Shown: positions 54,093 to 63,045, counted from the stretch's first letter. The stretch: DNA of 64,000 nt from Hyphomicrobiales bacterium (GCA_900467185.1 UBPA01000009.1:62001-126000); one strand, 5' to 3'. The notes: generated from the sequence alone by a model not told the origin. Made by a program: numbers and translations.

Positions 54093-54841
54093 CAGCCGGG
54101 CAGCGTGACGACGAGAGGACCGTTGCGCGTCACGACGACGGTGTGCTCGTATTGCACGGTCGGCGCGCGCGGCTCGCTGTAGAGCGTCCACGCATCGTCG
54201 CCGCCTTCGGCGTAATGCGCGCCCATCGACAGGAAAGGCTCGATGGTGAACACCATCCCGTCCTCCATGCGCCGCTTCTCGTGCTTGTCCGGCCAGGTGG
54301 AGATTTCCGTCGGCTCCTCGTGCAGCGAGCGGCCGACGCCGTGGCTCGCGAGGTTGGAAATCAGGGTATAGCGGTTCTTGCGGGCAAAGGCGCCGATGGC
54401 ATTGCCGATGGCGGCGAGCGGCTTGCCCGCCTTCACCTCGTTCAGCCCCACCCACATGGCGCGCTTGCCATCCCGGCAGAGCCGCTCGGTCGCCTTCGAA
54501 ATGGGCGGCACGGCGAAGGATGCGCCGGTATCGGCAAAGAAACCGGCCTTTTCGGCGGACACGTCGATGTTCACCAGATCTCCGGCCGCAATCACCCTTG
54601 GCCCGGGAATCCCATGCGCGACCTCCTCGTTGACGCTGATGCAGGTGGCGCCGGGAAAGCGATAGGAAAGCTCCGGCGCCGACTGCGCGCCCTCCGCCTC
54701 CAGCGCCTTGCGGCCGATGAGGTCGAGGTCTGCGGTGGTCATGCCCGGCTCCAGGGCGGCGCCCATGATCTGCAGCGCATTGGCGCAGATCCGGCCGATC
54801 TCCTTCAGGCGTTCGAGATCGTCGGCGTTTTCTAGTGTCAT
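54092..54841 (-). CDS. map: Type I methionine aminopeptidase
   Basis: 249 residues from ATG 54841. Metal ligands of MetAP: His in EVAHGIPGP (about residue 77), NIDVSAEKAGFFADTGASF (Asp ligands, about 95-112), HGVGRSLHEEP (about 166-176) and the Glu in FTIEPFLS (about 198). Removes the N-terminal Met of nascent proteins. A second methionine aminopeptidase gene is probably present elsewhere, because this one is placed with MFS and bacA rather than with ribosomal genes; that is inference. Confidence 0.92.
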   Translation of the reverse strand: MTLENADDLERLKEIGRICANALQIMGAALEPGMTTADLDLIGRKALEAEGAQSAPELSYRFPGATCISVNEEVAHGIPGPRVIAAGDLVNIDVSAEKAGFFADTGASFAVPPISKATERLCRDGKRAMWVGLNEVKAGKPLAAIGNAIGAFARKNRYTLISNLASHGVGRSLHEEPTEISTWPDKHEKRRMEDGMVFTIEPFLSMGAHYAEGGDDAWTLYSEPRAPTVQYEHTVVVTRNGPLVVTLPG

Positions 54842-54985
54842 GGTCGTTCGTGTCCGAAGGCTGGTGCGGTGCGGCGGGAAACGAGGCCCCGGCACACCGG
54901 TCGAAAAGTAAACCTATCTACTCCGCTTCCCGCCCGCAAGGAAGCCGGGCGGCGCGCGGAAACCGGCAAGGCGACACCCGCCGCC

Positions 54986-56044
54986 TCAGACGGCGCTGGC
55001 CGCCCGCGCCGCGTCCTCGGCGATCCCTTCGCGCACCAGCGGCGCGACCTTCGTGCCGTAAAGCTCGATGCCCCGCATGATCTGGTCGTGCGGCATCGGG
55101 CCGATCGCCATCTGCAGCAGAAACCGGTCGTTACGGAAGATGCGGTGATGCCGGACGATCTTTTCGGCGACCGTTTCGGGATCGCCCAGAAACAGATTGC
55201 CGCGCGGGCCGATGGCCTGATTGAAATGCGCCCGGTTGGTCGGCCCCCAGCCGCGCTCGCGGCCGATCCTGTCCATCACCTCCGCCTGCGGCCCGTAGAA
55301 CTGGTCGGCCGCAGCCTGCGTCGTCTCGGCGATGAAGCCGTGCACGTTGATGCTGGTCTTCAGCCCCGTTGCCGGCTGCCCGGCGCGCCGTGCGGCCTCC
55401 CGGTAGAGATCGAACAGCGGCGCATAGCGCGCCGGCTCGCCGCCGATGATGGCGAGCGCCACCGGCAGGCCGAGCGCACCCGCCCGTGCGACGGACTGCG
55501 GCGTGCCCCCGACGGCAACCCACAGTGGCAGCGGTGCCTGCAGCGGTCGCGGATAGACGCCGCGATCGTGCAGCGCTGCCCGCTTCTCGCCCTCCCAGGT
55601 CACGATCTCGCCGCTGCGCAGCGCCATCAAGAGGTCCAGCTTCTCGGAAAACAGGTCGTCGTAATCCTCCAGCGGATAGCCGAACAGCGGAAACGATTCG
55701 ATGAAGGAACCGCGCCCCGCCATGATCTCCGCCCGCCCGCCGGAGAGAAGATCGAGCGTCGCGAACTGCTGGAACACGCGCACCGGATCGTCCGACGACA
55801 GCACGGTCACCGCGCTGCTCAGACGAATGCGGCTGGTGCGTGCGGCCGCCGCCGCCAGCACCACGGCCGGGGACGAGACCACGTAATCGGCGCGGTGATG
55901 CTCCCCGAGCCCGAAAACGTCGAGGCCGACCTGATCGGCCAGCTCGATTTCGTCCAGCAGGTTCTTCAGCCGCCGCTCGCCTTCGCGGCCCTTGTCGGCG
56001 GCTTTGGGGTCGACATCGCCAAAAGTGTAGAGACCGAGTTCCAT
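54986..56044 (-). CDS. LLM-class flavin-dependent oxidoreductase
   Basis: 352 residues from ATG 56044. Luciferase-like monooxygenase fold: [60 protein letters not shown] split over residues about 70-104 (bacterial luciferase-family strand and FMN-phosphate loop), and [10 protein letters not shown] later. Uses FMN/F420-type cofactor; substrate unknown. Divergent from xdhA; an in-frame extension of 11 codons runs into the shared promoter region and is unlikely. Confidence 0.88.
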   Translation of the reverse strand: MELGLYTFGDVDPKAADKGREGERRLKNLLDEIELADQVGLDVFGLGEHHRADYVVSSPAVVLAAAAARTSRIRLSSAVTVLSSDDPVRVFQQFATLDLLSGGRAEIMAGRGSFIESFPLFGYPLEDYDDLFSEKLDLLMALRSGEIVTWEGEKRAALHDRGVYPRPLQAPLPLWVAVGGTPQSVARAGALGLPVALAIIGGEPARYAPLFDLYREAARRAGQPATGLKTSINVHGFIAETTQAAADQFYGPQAEVMDRIGRERGWGPTNRAHFNQAIGPRGNLFLGDPETVAEKIVRHHRIFRNDRFLLQMAIGPMPHDQIMRGIELYGTKVAPLVREGIAEDAARAASAV

Positions 56045-56187
56045 GATGCGGGTATCCCTGATGTGGTGTTTTCCCACACATAAACATCGCGGGCGCGCTT
56101 TCCCACTGCGAGAGCCGTAAACGCTGCGTCGCCACCCTGTTTACATCGGCGCACAGCCCGGAAGGGCAAGCGCGGTGCCAAAATCCA

Positions 56188-56216
56188 TTGTCAGCCGGCT
56201 GTCTTTGCGCTTAGTC
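56188..56216 (+). promoter_or_regulatory. Predicted xdhABC promoter
   Basis: TTGTCA (56188-56193), 17-base spacer, TTAGTC (56211-56216). Transcription would start near 56223, inside the inverted repeat described next. Confidence 0.45.
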
Positions 56217-56233
56217 TTGTCCGTCAAGACAAG
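56216..56233. promoter_or_regulatory. Inverted repeat over the xdhA transcription start
   Basis: CTTGTC, 6 bases, GACAAG: an 18-bp operator-like repeat covering the predicted start site, 9 bases before the xdhA ATG. Its position would suit a repressor of purine catabolism. The downstream arm merges with the AAGGGG ribosome-binding site. Confidence 0.45.
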
Positions 56234-56241
56234 GGGTCCGA

Positions 56242-57738
56242 ATGACCATCACAGCCGACACCGCCAACCCGTCCTCGGGCAGCATCCGTTTCCTGCTCAA
56301 CGACCGCGAGATCGATCTGAAGACCGTGGCGCCCACGGCGACGCTGCTCGATTTCCTGCGGATCGAGCGCCGGCTGACCGGCACCAAGGAAGGCTGCGCG
56401 GAAGGCGACTGCGGCGCCTGTACCGTTCTGGTCGGGCGCATGGTCGCGGGAAACCTCGTCTATGAAGGCGTCAACGCCTGCATCCGCTTCGTCGGCTCGC
56501 TCAACGCCACCCATATCGTGACCGTCGAGCATCTGGCCGCGCGGGACGGCACGCTGCACCCGGTCCAGCAGGCGATGGTCGATTATCACGGCTCGCAATG
56601 CGGCTTCTGCACGCCGGGCTTCGTCATGTCGCTGTACGGCCTCTGGCTCTCGAAGGACAATCCCGGCCGCGCCGATATCGAAAAGGCGCTTCAGGGCAAT
56701 CTCTGTCGATGCACCGGCTACGAGCCGATCGTGCGCGCGGCCGAAGCCGTCGCCACTGCCCGGCCCGATGCCGTGTTCGATCCGATCCTGACGATGCGCG
56801 ATCGCGTGGTCACCTTCCTCTCGGGCCTGCCCACCGGCGGAACCATTGTGCTCGGCCCGCCCGAGACGCGTCTCGTCGTGCCGGGCTCGGCGCAGGCGCT
56901 CGCCGAAGCGCTGGCCGAACACCCGGACGCGACCGTGGTTGCCGGCTCCACCGATGTCGGCCTGTGGGTGACGAAGCAGATGCGCGCCATCAACCCCGTC
57001 ATCTTCATCAACGGCCTTTCGGATCTGCAATCGATCACCGAGACGTCCGACGGCATCACCATCGGCGCCGGCGTCACCTATTCGCTCGCCTTCTCCACGC
57101 TTGCACGCCGCCTGCCGCCGCTCGGGAAGCTGCTCGACAGGCTCGGCGGCGATCAGGTGCGCAACATGGGCACCATCGGCGGCAACGTCGCCAACGGCTC
57201 GCCCATCGGCGACACGCCGCCGCCCCTGATCGCGCTCGGCGCCACGGTCACGCTCCGCTCGGTCTCCGGCACACGTACCCTGCCGCTGCAGGACTATTTC
57301 ATCGCCTATGGCCGGCAGGACCGGCATCCGGGCGAGTTCGTCGAAAGCCTGTTCGTGCCTGCGCTGCCCGCGGACGAGCATTTCGCCGTCTACAAGATCT
57401 CCAAGCGCCGCGACGAAGACATCTCCGCCCTCTGCGCCGCCTTCCGCCTTGGCGTATCGTCGGAAGGCATTGTCATATCCGCCCGCATCGCCTTCGGCGG
57501 CATGGCGGGCACGCCGAAGCGCGCCACGGCCGTCGAGGACGCGCTGATCGGCAAACCCTGGAGCGAAGAGACCGTCGCCGCCGCCCGCCCGGCCTTCGAC
57601 ATCGACTATCAGCCACTGAGCGACTGGCGCGCCACCAGCACCTATCGCGCTCTGACGGCGAAGAACCTGCTATTGCGGTTCTATCTGGAAACATCGGGCA
57701 CGCCGGCGGAGCTGGTGCGGTTCGAGGCCGCGGAATGA
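56242..57738 (+). CDS. xdhA: Xanthine dehydrogenase, iron-sulfur/FAD subunit
   Basis: 498 residues. N-terminal [2Fe-2S] domain with EGCAEGDCGACTVLVG (about residues 51-66), second cluster QCGFCTPGF and NLCRCTGYEPI (about 116-165), then the FAD-binding domain with VVAGSTDVGLW and GGNVANGSPIGD (about 245-325). Forms the electron-transfer half of the molybdenum enzyme that oxidises hypoxanthine and xanthine to urate. Cotranscribed with xdhB and xdhC; an intergenic repeat separates it from xdhB. Confidence 0.95.
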   Translation: MTITADTANPSSGSIRFLLNDREIDLKTVAPTATLLDFLRIERRLTGTKEGCAEGDCGACTVLVGRMVAGNLVYEGVNACIRFVGSLNATHIVTVEHLAARDGTLHPVQQAMVDYHGSQCGFCTPGFVMSLYGLWLSKDNPGRADIEKALQGNLCRCTGYEPIVRAAEAVATARPDAVFDPILTMRDRVVTFLSGLPTGGTIVLGPPETRLVVPGSAQALAEALAEHPDATVVAGSTDVGLWVTKQMRAINPVIFINGLSDLQSITETSDGITIGAGVTYSLAFSTLARRLPPLGKLLDRLGGDQVRNMGTIGGNVANGSPIGDTPPPLIALGATVTLRSVSGTRTLPLQDYFIAYGRQDRHPGEFVESLFVPALPADEHFAVYKISKRRDEDISALCAAFRLGVSSEGIVISARIAFGGMAGTPKRATAVEDALIGKPWSEETVAAARPAFDIDYQPLSDWRATSTYRALTAKNLLLRFYLETSGTPAELVRFEAAE

Positions 57739-57761
57739 TGCAACGCATCGGGTTGGCGTAG

Positions 57762-57873
57762 CCCCTCACCCTAACCCTCTCCCCGCACGCGGGGAGCGGG
57801 GACGTGCCAGACGGCCGCTCCAAGTCCCTTCGCCCCGCTTACGGGGGGAAGGTGCCGGCAGGCGGATGAGGGG
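57762..57873. repeat. REP-like palindromic intergenic element
   Basis: 112 bases bounded by CCCCTCA (57762-57768) and its inverse TGAGGGG (57867-57873). Inside are the palindromes CCCCGC-AC-GCGGGG (57781-57794) and CCCCG-CTTA-CGGGG (57833-57846). The composition resembles the abundant mosaic palindromic elements of rhizobial intergenic regions. Fills most of the 191-base gap in xdhAB. Confidence 0.75.
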
Positions 57874-57929
57874 CAGCGGCGCATGCGTGCTGTGAACAAA
57901 AACGGGCCTCAAGGTCAAGGAGACGCATC

Positions 57930-60269
57930 ATGGACACCTCAACCTTTCAGGAGCGCCAGACCATCCGCGGCGGCATGCACAAGAACCTTCGCCATGACAG
58001 CGCGCACAAGCACGTGGCCGGCAGTGCCGACTATATCGACGACATGCCCGAGCCGGCGGGCACGCTGCATGCGGCGCTCGGCCTCACCGACCGCGCCCAT
58101 GCCGAGATCGTCTCGATGGACCTGAGCGCCGTGGAAGCCTTTCCCGGCGTCGTCTGCGTTCTCACCGCACGCGACATGCCGCACTCCAACGACATCAGCC
58201 CCAGCCACCTCGACGACGAGCCGGTGCTGGCGGACGGCCGCGTCGAGTTCCACGGTCAGGCTGCCTTCGCCGTCATCGCCGAAACGCGCGACGCCGCCCG
58301 CCGTGCGGCCCGTCATGCCAGGATCGTCTACAACGACCTGCCGCATGCCATCGACGTCGTGCAGGCGCGCGCGGCCGGCGGCACGCTCGTGACCAAGCCG
58401 CTGACCCTGTCGCGCGGCGATGCCGTGCACGAAATGCCGCATGCGCCGCGTCGCGTGAAGGGCGAAATGCGCATCGGCGGGCAGGAACACTTCTATCTCG
58501 AAAGCCATATCGCCTTTGCCATTCCCGGCGAAGACGACGACATCACCGTCTGGTCCTCCACCCAGCATCCGAGCGAGATCCAGCACATGGTCGCCCATGT
58601 GCTCGGCGTGCCCTCCAATGCCGTCACCGTGCAGGTGCGCCGCATGGGCGGCGGCTTCGGCGGCAAGGAAACGCAGGGCAACCAGTTCGCCGTCATCGCC
58701 GCCGTCGCGGCGAAGAAGCTGAACCGCCCGGTCAAATTCCGGCCCGACCGCGACGAGGACATGGCCTGCACCGGCAAGCGCCACGACTTCCTCGTCGAAT
58801 ACGAGGTCGGCTTCGACGATGACGGCCGCATCCATGCCGTGGAGGCGACGTTCGCCGCCCGCTGCGGCTATTCCTCCGATCTCTCCGGCCCCGTCACCGA
58901 CCGTGCCCTCTTCCACGCGGACGGCGCCTATTTCTATCCGCATGTGCGCCTCACCTCCGAACCGCTGAAGACCAACACCGTCTCCAACACTGCCTATCGC
59001 GGCTTCGGCGGGCCGCAGGGCATCGTCGGCGCCGAACGCATGATCGAGGAGATCGCCTATGCGCTCGGCAAGGACACGCTCGAGATCCGCAAGCTGAATT
59101 TCTACGGCGAGAAGGGCTCCGGACGCGATCTGACCCCCTATCACCAGCAGGTCGAGGACAACGTCATCGGCAAGCTGGTGGCGGAACTCGAGCACAGTGC
59201 CGACTACCAGAAGCGCCGCGCCGACATTCTCGCCTTCAACGCCGGCAGCCGCATCCTGCGCAAGGGCATCGCGCTGACGCCCGTCAAGTTCGGCATTTCC
59301 TTCACCATGACGGCCTTCAACCAGGCGGGCGCCCTCGTCCACGTCTATCAGGACGGCTCGATCCACCTGAACCATGGCGGCACGGAGATGGGCCAGGGGC
59401 TTTACACCAAGATCGCTCAGGTGCTGGCCGACAGCTTTCAGGTCGATATCGACCGTGTGAAGATCACCGCGACCACCACGGGCAAGGTGCCGAACACCTC
59501 GGCCACCGCAGCTTCCTCCGGCACGGACCTGAACGGCATGGCCGCGGCCGATGCCGCGCGCCAGATCAAGGACCGTCTGATTGCGTTTGCCGCCGAGCGC
59601 TGGCAGACGACGCCGGACAAGATTTCCTTCGTGCCGAACCATGTTCTCATCGGCGAGGAGCGCGTGCCCTTCAACGACCTCGTCAAGCTGGCCTATTTCG
59701 CCCGCATCCAGCTGTCGGCGGCCGGCTTCTACAAGACGCCGAAGATCCACTGGGACCGCACCACCGGCCGCGGCACGCCCTTCTACTATTTCGCCTATGG
59801 CGCTGCGGTTTCGGAGGTCTCGATCGATACGCTGACCGGCGAATACATGGTCGAGCGGGTGGACGTGCTCCACGATGTCGGCCGCTCGCTCAACCCGGCG
59901 ATCGACATCGGCCAGATCGAAGGCGGCTTCGTGCAGGGCATGGGCTGGCTGACGACGGAAGAGCTCTGGTGGGATGACAAGGGCCGGCTGCGCACCCATG
60001 CGCCCTCCACCTACAAGATCCCGCTCGCCTCCGACCGCCCGAAGATCTTCAACGTCAGGCTCGCGGACTGGAGCGTGAACGGCGAGGAGACGATCGGTCG
60101 CTCCAAGGCCGTGGGCGAACCGCCGTTCAACCTGCCGATCTCCGTGCTCGAAGCCATCTCCATGGCGGTGGCCAGTGTCGGCGACTACCGCCAGTGCCCG
60201 CGCCTCGATGCGCCGGCGACACCGGAGCGCGTGCTGATGGCCGTCGAGCGGATGCGTTCCGCCCCATGA
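57930..60269 (+). CDS. xdhB: Xanthine dehydrogenase, molybdopterin subunit
   Basis: 779 residues. Molybdenum-cofactor motifs in order: QEHFYLESH (about 186), GGGFGGKET (about 240-248), AYRGFGGPQG (about 352), GGTEMGQGL (about 480-490), and the catalytic Glu in KAVGEPPFNLP near residue 727. Full length for XdhB. It binds purine at the Mo site; electrons pass to XdhA. Its TGA overlaps the xdhC ATG by 4 bases. Confidence 0.96.
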   Translation: MDTSTFQERQTIRGGMHKNLRHDSAHKHVAGSADYIDDMPEPAGTLHAALGLTDRAHAEIVSMDLSAVEAFPGVVCVLTARDMPHSNDISPSHLDDEPVLADGRVEFHGQAAFAVIAETRDAARRAARHARIVYNDLPHAIDVVQARAAGGTLVTKPLTLSRGDAVHEMPHAPRRVKGEMRIGGQEHFYLESHIAFAIPGEDDDITVWSSTQHPSEIQHMVAHVLGVPSNAVTVQVRRMGGGFGGKETQGNQFAVIAAVAAKKLNRPVKFRPDRDEDMACTGKRHDFLVEYEVGFDDDGRIHAVEATFAARCGYSSDLSGPVTDRALFHADGAYFYPHVRLTSEPLKTNTVSNTAYRGFGGPQGIVGAERMIEEIAYALGKDTLEIRKLNFYGEKGSGRDLTPYHQQVEDNVIGKLVAELEHSADYQKRRADILAFNAGSRILRKGIALTPVKFGISFTMTAFNQAGALVHVYQDGSIHLNHGGTEMGQGLYTKIAQVLADSFQVDIDRVKITATTTGKVPNTSATAASSGTDLNGMAAADAARQIKDRLIAFAAERWQTTPDKISFVPNHVLIGEERVPFNDLVKLAYFARIQLSAAGFYKTPKIHWDRTTGRGTPFYYFAYGAAVSEVSIDTLTGEYMVERVDVLHDVGRSLNPAIDIGQIEGGFVQGMGWLTTEELWWDDKGRLRTHAPSTYKIPLASDRPKIFNVRLADWSVNGEETIGRSKAVGEPPFNLPISVLEAISMAVASVGDYRQCPRLDAPATPERVLMAVERMRSAP

Positions 60270-61090
60270 AATACGTCGTCGGCAGCCTGCAGGCGTTTCT
60301 GGCCCGCGAGGCACAGATCGTCTGGATCGAGGTGGCGGAAACGCGTGGGTCGACCCCGCGGGAGACCGGCGCCTTCATGCTCGTCTCACCCACAGACAGC
60401 CACGGCACCATCGGCGGCGGGCAGATGGAGCACATGGCGACCGATCACGCCCGCAACCTGCTGGCGGGCATGGCGACGGAAACGCATCTCGACATCCCCC
60501 TTGGGCCCGAGATCGGCCAGTGCTGCGGCGGCCGGGTCGTGCTCTCCTTCCGCACCCTCGACACGCCCGCGCGTGGCGATCTCGACGCGATGCTGGAAGC
60601 GCGCGTGAACGGGTTTCCCGAGGTCTGGCTGTTCGGCGGCGGGCATGTCGGCCGGGCTCTGGCCGATGCGCTGGTGCTGCTGCCGGTGCGCACCATCGCC
60701 GTGGAAACGCGCCGCACCGAACTCGACCTGATGTCCTCGGGCGCGAGCCACCGCCTGACGGCGATGCCGGAATCCCTGGTAAGGGACATCGCACCCGGCA
60801 GCGCCGTCATCATCCTCACGCATGATCATGCATTGGATTTTCTGATCGCGCGCGAAGCACTTCCCCGCACCGACCTCGCCTATACCGGCATGATCGGCTC
60901 CAAGACCAAACGCGCGACCTTCGCCAGCTGGGCGCGCGACGAAGGGCTTGACGACACCAGCCTCTCCCGCCTCGTCCTGCCCATCGGCGGCAAGACCGTA
61001 AGCGACAAGCGCCCCGCCGTGATCGCCGCGATGACGGCGGCCGAGGTGCTGGTTGCGCTCGACGCCTATCGCCGCTCCGCCGGCTCGTAG
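60266..61090 (+). CDS. xdhC: Xanthine dehydrogenase accessory protein XdhC
   Basis: 274 residues from ATG 60266. XdhC inserts sulfurated molybdenum cofactor into XdhB. N-terminal domain: WIEVAETRGSTPRETG (about 18-33) and IGGGQMEHMA; the Rossmann-like C-terminal domain: VWLFGGGHVGRALADAL (about 126-142), ILTHDHALDF and TGMIGSKTKRA. GQCCGGRV (with Cys-Cys, about 89-96) probably handles the cofactor sulfur. The 3' end overlaps the divergent small gene by 25 bases. Confidence 0.94.
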   Translation: MKYVVGSLQAFLAREAQIVWIEVAETRGSTPRETGAFMLVSPTDSHGTIGGGQMEHMATDHARNLLAGMATETHLDIPLGPEIGQCCGGRVVLSFRTLDTPARGDLDAMLEARVNGFPEVWLFGGGHVGRALADALVLLPVRTIAVETRRTELDLMSSGASHRLTAMPESLVRDIAPGSAVIILTHDHALDFLIAREALPRTDLAYTGMIGSKTKRATFASWARDEGLDDTSLSRLVLPIGGKTVSDKRPAVIAAMTAAEVLVALDAYRRSAGS

Positions 61091-61278
61091 CGCGGATCGC
61101 GGCCATCGAGAAAACCGAGGTCGCGCTGGAGATGCGGCGGCATGCTCTCGAGATCCAGCCCGGGATACCGCGCCGGCAGGAACCGCGCGAACACGCGCTG
61201 CAGACGCCGCACGGCATGGCCGAGCGCGCTCGTTTTCCTCGTATGAAGCAGGGTGGGACGTGTCGTCTGCAGGCTCAT
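61066..61278 (-). CDS. DUF1127-like small protein
   Basis: 70 residues. A basic N-terminus with LGHAVRRLQRVFARFLP and the ending LQRDLGFLDGRDPRY has the general shape of DUF1127-like proteins (arginine-rich helix plus L-x-R-D-x-G-L), though the match is loose. Its 3' end lies within the xdhC 3' end (25-base convergent overlap), and it is divergent from the LysR gene. Small DUF1127 proteins affect RNA turnover and phosphate or carbon metabolism in rhizobia; role here unknown. Confidence 0.55.
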   Translation of the reverse strand: MSLQTTRPTLLHTRKTSALGHAVRRLQRVFARFLPARYPGLDLESMPPHLQRDLGFLDGRDPRYEPAERR

Positions 61279-61376
61279 GGCATCACCATTCGGTCAGGGA
61301 ATGGCTTGCATCATCGGCCCGCGCATGCTCGAAATCCAATCGAACATCCGCCTGCCGCCATCAAGAGACCTGATCC

Positions 61377-62273
61377 ATGAAGATGTCCCGTCAGTTCCCG
61401 CTGAACGCCCTGCGCGTCTTCGAGGCCGTCGCGCGCCTGTCGAGCTTCACCCGGGCCGGCCAGGAACTCGGCCTCACCCAGACCGCCGTCAGCTACCAGA
61501 TCAAACTGCTCGAGGAGAACATCGGCGAACCCCTCTTCCTGCGCCGCCCACGCCAGATCACCCTGACGGAGACCGGCGAACGGCTGCTGCCGAAGGTGAG
61601 CCAGGGGTTCGATCTGCTGGGAGAGGCGGTCGTGGCGGCGCGGCGTGCGTCGAGCGAAATCCTTATCCTGCACTCCACGCCCACCTTCGCCCAGCAATGG
61701 CTGACACGACGCCTCGGCACCTTTCAGTTCCGCCACCCGCAAATCGCCGTCCGGCTCGTCACCGGTGCCCGCATCGTCGATTTCCAGACGGAAACGGCCG
61801 ATATCGCCATTCGCTGGGGCACGGGGGATTGGCCGGGCCTGATCAGCCATCATCTGATGCGTCTCGATTTCGCGCCGATCCTCAGTCCCGCTCTTGCAGA
61901 AGCGCATGGCGGCATCCGCGAGCCCGCCGATCTTCTGAAACTGCCGCTCATCAGCCCGTCCGACCCGTGGTGGAAGCAGTGGTTCACGGCCGCCGGCGTT
62001 GCGGATCCGAATCTCGACGTGCTGACGCCGAACGATTTCGGCGTCCAGACCTTCGACGCAGCCGCGGCCATGGCCGGACAGGGCGTCGCCATCGTCAACC
62101 CCGCGCACTACGCTGACGACATCGCCGCCGGTCGCCTCCTCGTGCCTTTCGATCTCCTGTGCAATGACGGCCGGAATTACTGGCTCGCCTACGCCGAGAG
62201 CCGCCGCAACGTCCCCAAGATCCGCGCATTTCGCGACTGGATCCTGGAGGAGTTTTACACGGCACCATCGTAA
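61377..62273 (+). CDS. LysR-family transcriptional regulator (GcvA-like)
   Basis: 298 residues. Winged helix-turn-helix at the N-terminus: FPLNALRVFEAVARLSSFTRAGQEL then the recognition helix QTAVSYQIKLLEENIG (about residues 38-53), followed by LFLRRPRQITLTETG. The C-terminal effector domain has the GcvA-type pattern (IAIRWGTGDWPGL). Position next to xdhABC and puuD suggests control of purine breakdown, which is inference. The preceding 98 bases separate it from the DUF1127-like gene. Confidence 0.9.
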   Translation: MKMSRQFPLNALRVFEAVARLSSFTRAGQELGLTQTAVSYQIKLLEENIGEPLFLRRPRQITLTETGERLLPKVSQGFDLLGEAVVAARRASSEILILHSTPTFAQQWLTRRLGTFQFRHPQIAVRLVTGARIVDFQTETADIAIRWGTGDWPGLISHHLMRLDFAPILSPALAEAHGGIREPADLLKLPLISPSDPWWKQWFTAAGVADPNLDVLTPNDFGVQTFDAAAAMAGQGVAIVNPAHYADDIAAGRLLVPFDLLCNDGRNYWLAYAESRRNVPKIRAFRDWILEEFYTAPS

Positions 62274-62303
62274 CGACCGCGGCAACCCACCTCTGGTGCG
62301 ACC

Positions 62304-62334
62304 TTGACGTTTTTTGTATTTTACGTAATTTACG
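62304..62334 (+). promoter_or_regulatory. Promoter and repeat operator of the PemK-like TA pair
   Basis: TTGACG (62304-62309), 16-base spacer, TAATTT (62326-62331). Two direct TTTACG copies (62320-62325 and 62329-62334) flank and overlap the -10, as expected for antitoxin autorepression. AAGGAG lies 7 bases before the ATG at 62351. Confidence 0.55.
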
Positions 62335-62350
62335 CAAAAAGGAGATATCA

Positions 62351-62605
62351 ATGTCTGAGGCTCTGAAAATACCGGCAACTGTCTTTTCTCGAAGCTTCGC
62401 GCGCTATCAGGACGAAGCCATTACCGAGAAGATGATCGAGATCACCAGTCACGGGAGAGTTGTCGGTGGCTATCTATCCGCTGGCGAGCTTGAGCACTAC
62501 AAAAGACTGAAACGTCGGGAGCGCGAAGTGCTCGTTGTCGGCGACTTGGACGATGAAACGATATCGGATCTGGAAAATGCGCGCTATGGCGTTTCGCCGG
62601 CGTGA
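62351..62605 (+). CDS. Phd/YefM-like antitoxin
   Basis: 84 residues. The N-terminal segment (IPATVFSRSFARYQDEA, then MIEITSHGRVVGGYLS) has the short sheet/helix pattern of Phd-like antitoxins, and the C-terminus is acidic (VLVVGDLDDETISDLENA). Its GTG/TGA overlap with the PemK-like toxin shows translational coupling. A strong Shine-Dalgarno sequence (AAGGAG) precedes the start. The genes interrupt the purine-catabolism block. Confidence 0.75.
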   Translation: MSEALKIPATVFSRSFARYQDEAITEKMIEITSHGRVVGGYLSAGELEHYKRLKRREREVLVVGDLDDETISDLENARYGVSPA

Positions 62606-63045
62606 AATTCCCGGCACCTGCACCGGGTCTGGTGGTTCGATATGCGTTCCTCTGGAAAGAAGATCATGACCAGGGAAGGTACGAAGCGGCCAAGGACAGG
62701 CCATGCGCCATCATTCTCGCTGCGAATGTTCGAGAGACGGCTGACATTCAAGTCGTTGTCGTGCCCATCACGCATTCTGCTCCCGCTGCTGACGAAAGAT
62801 CGACGTCGCTCGAAATGCCGCAAGCCGTCGCTCGGACCCTGGGACTGGATGCCGATCGCCATTGGGTTCGGGTCACGCAGCTCAACCGTTTCATTTGGCC
62901 CGGCTACGATCTGCGCCCCAGACCGGATGTGCCCGAACGTGTCGATTACGGCTTCATCCCCCAAGCGTTCTTCGAACGCATCCGATCGGCGATTCTCGCG
63001 GAGAACAAGAGGACCAAGATCTCGTTCATTCCACGGGACTCTTGA
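62602..63045 (+). CDS. PemK/MazF-like toxin
   Basis: 147 residues starting at GTG 62602, overlapping the antitoxin stop. The first half (PAPGLVVRYAFLWKEDHDQGRYEAAKDRPCAIIL, with R-P-C at the start of a strand) and the central VVVVPITHSAPA are typical of PemK/MazF-like growth inhibitors; the C-terminal YGFIPQAFFERIRSAIL closes the fold. Toxins of this type cut RNA at specific short sequences. The catalytic Arg/Thr-Ser pattern seems intact. Length is slightly longer than MazF of E. coli. Confidence 0.78.
   Translation: MKFPAPAPGLVVRYAFLWKEDHDQGRYEAAKDRPCAIILAANVRETADIQVVVVPITHSAPAADERSTSLEMPQAVARTLGLDADRHWVRVTQLNRFIWPGYDLRPRPDVPERVDYGFIPQAFFERIRSAILAENKRTKISFIPRDS

Noticed and set aside
57762-57873. 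CRISPR or insertion-sequence origin for the repeat between xdhA and xdhB
   Set aside because: There is a single copy with terminal inverses and inner palindromes, no spacer-repeat pattern and no transposase frame.
57939-60314. 791-codon minus-strand frame opposite xdhB
   Set aside because: Covers a clear xanthine dehydrogenase subunit; the mirrored frame has no motif and no ribosome-binding site.
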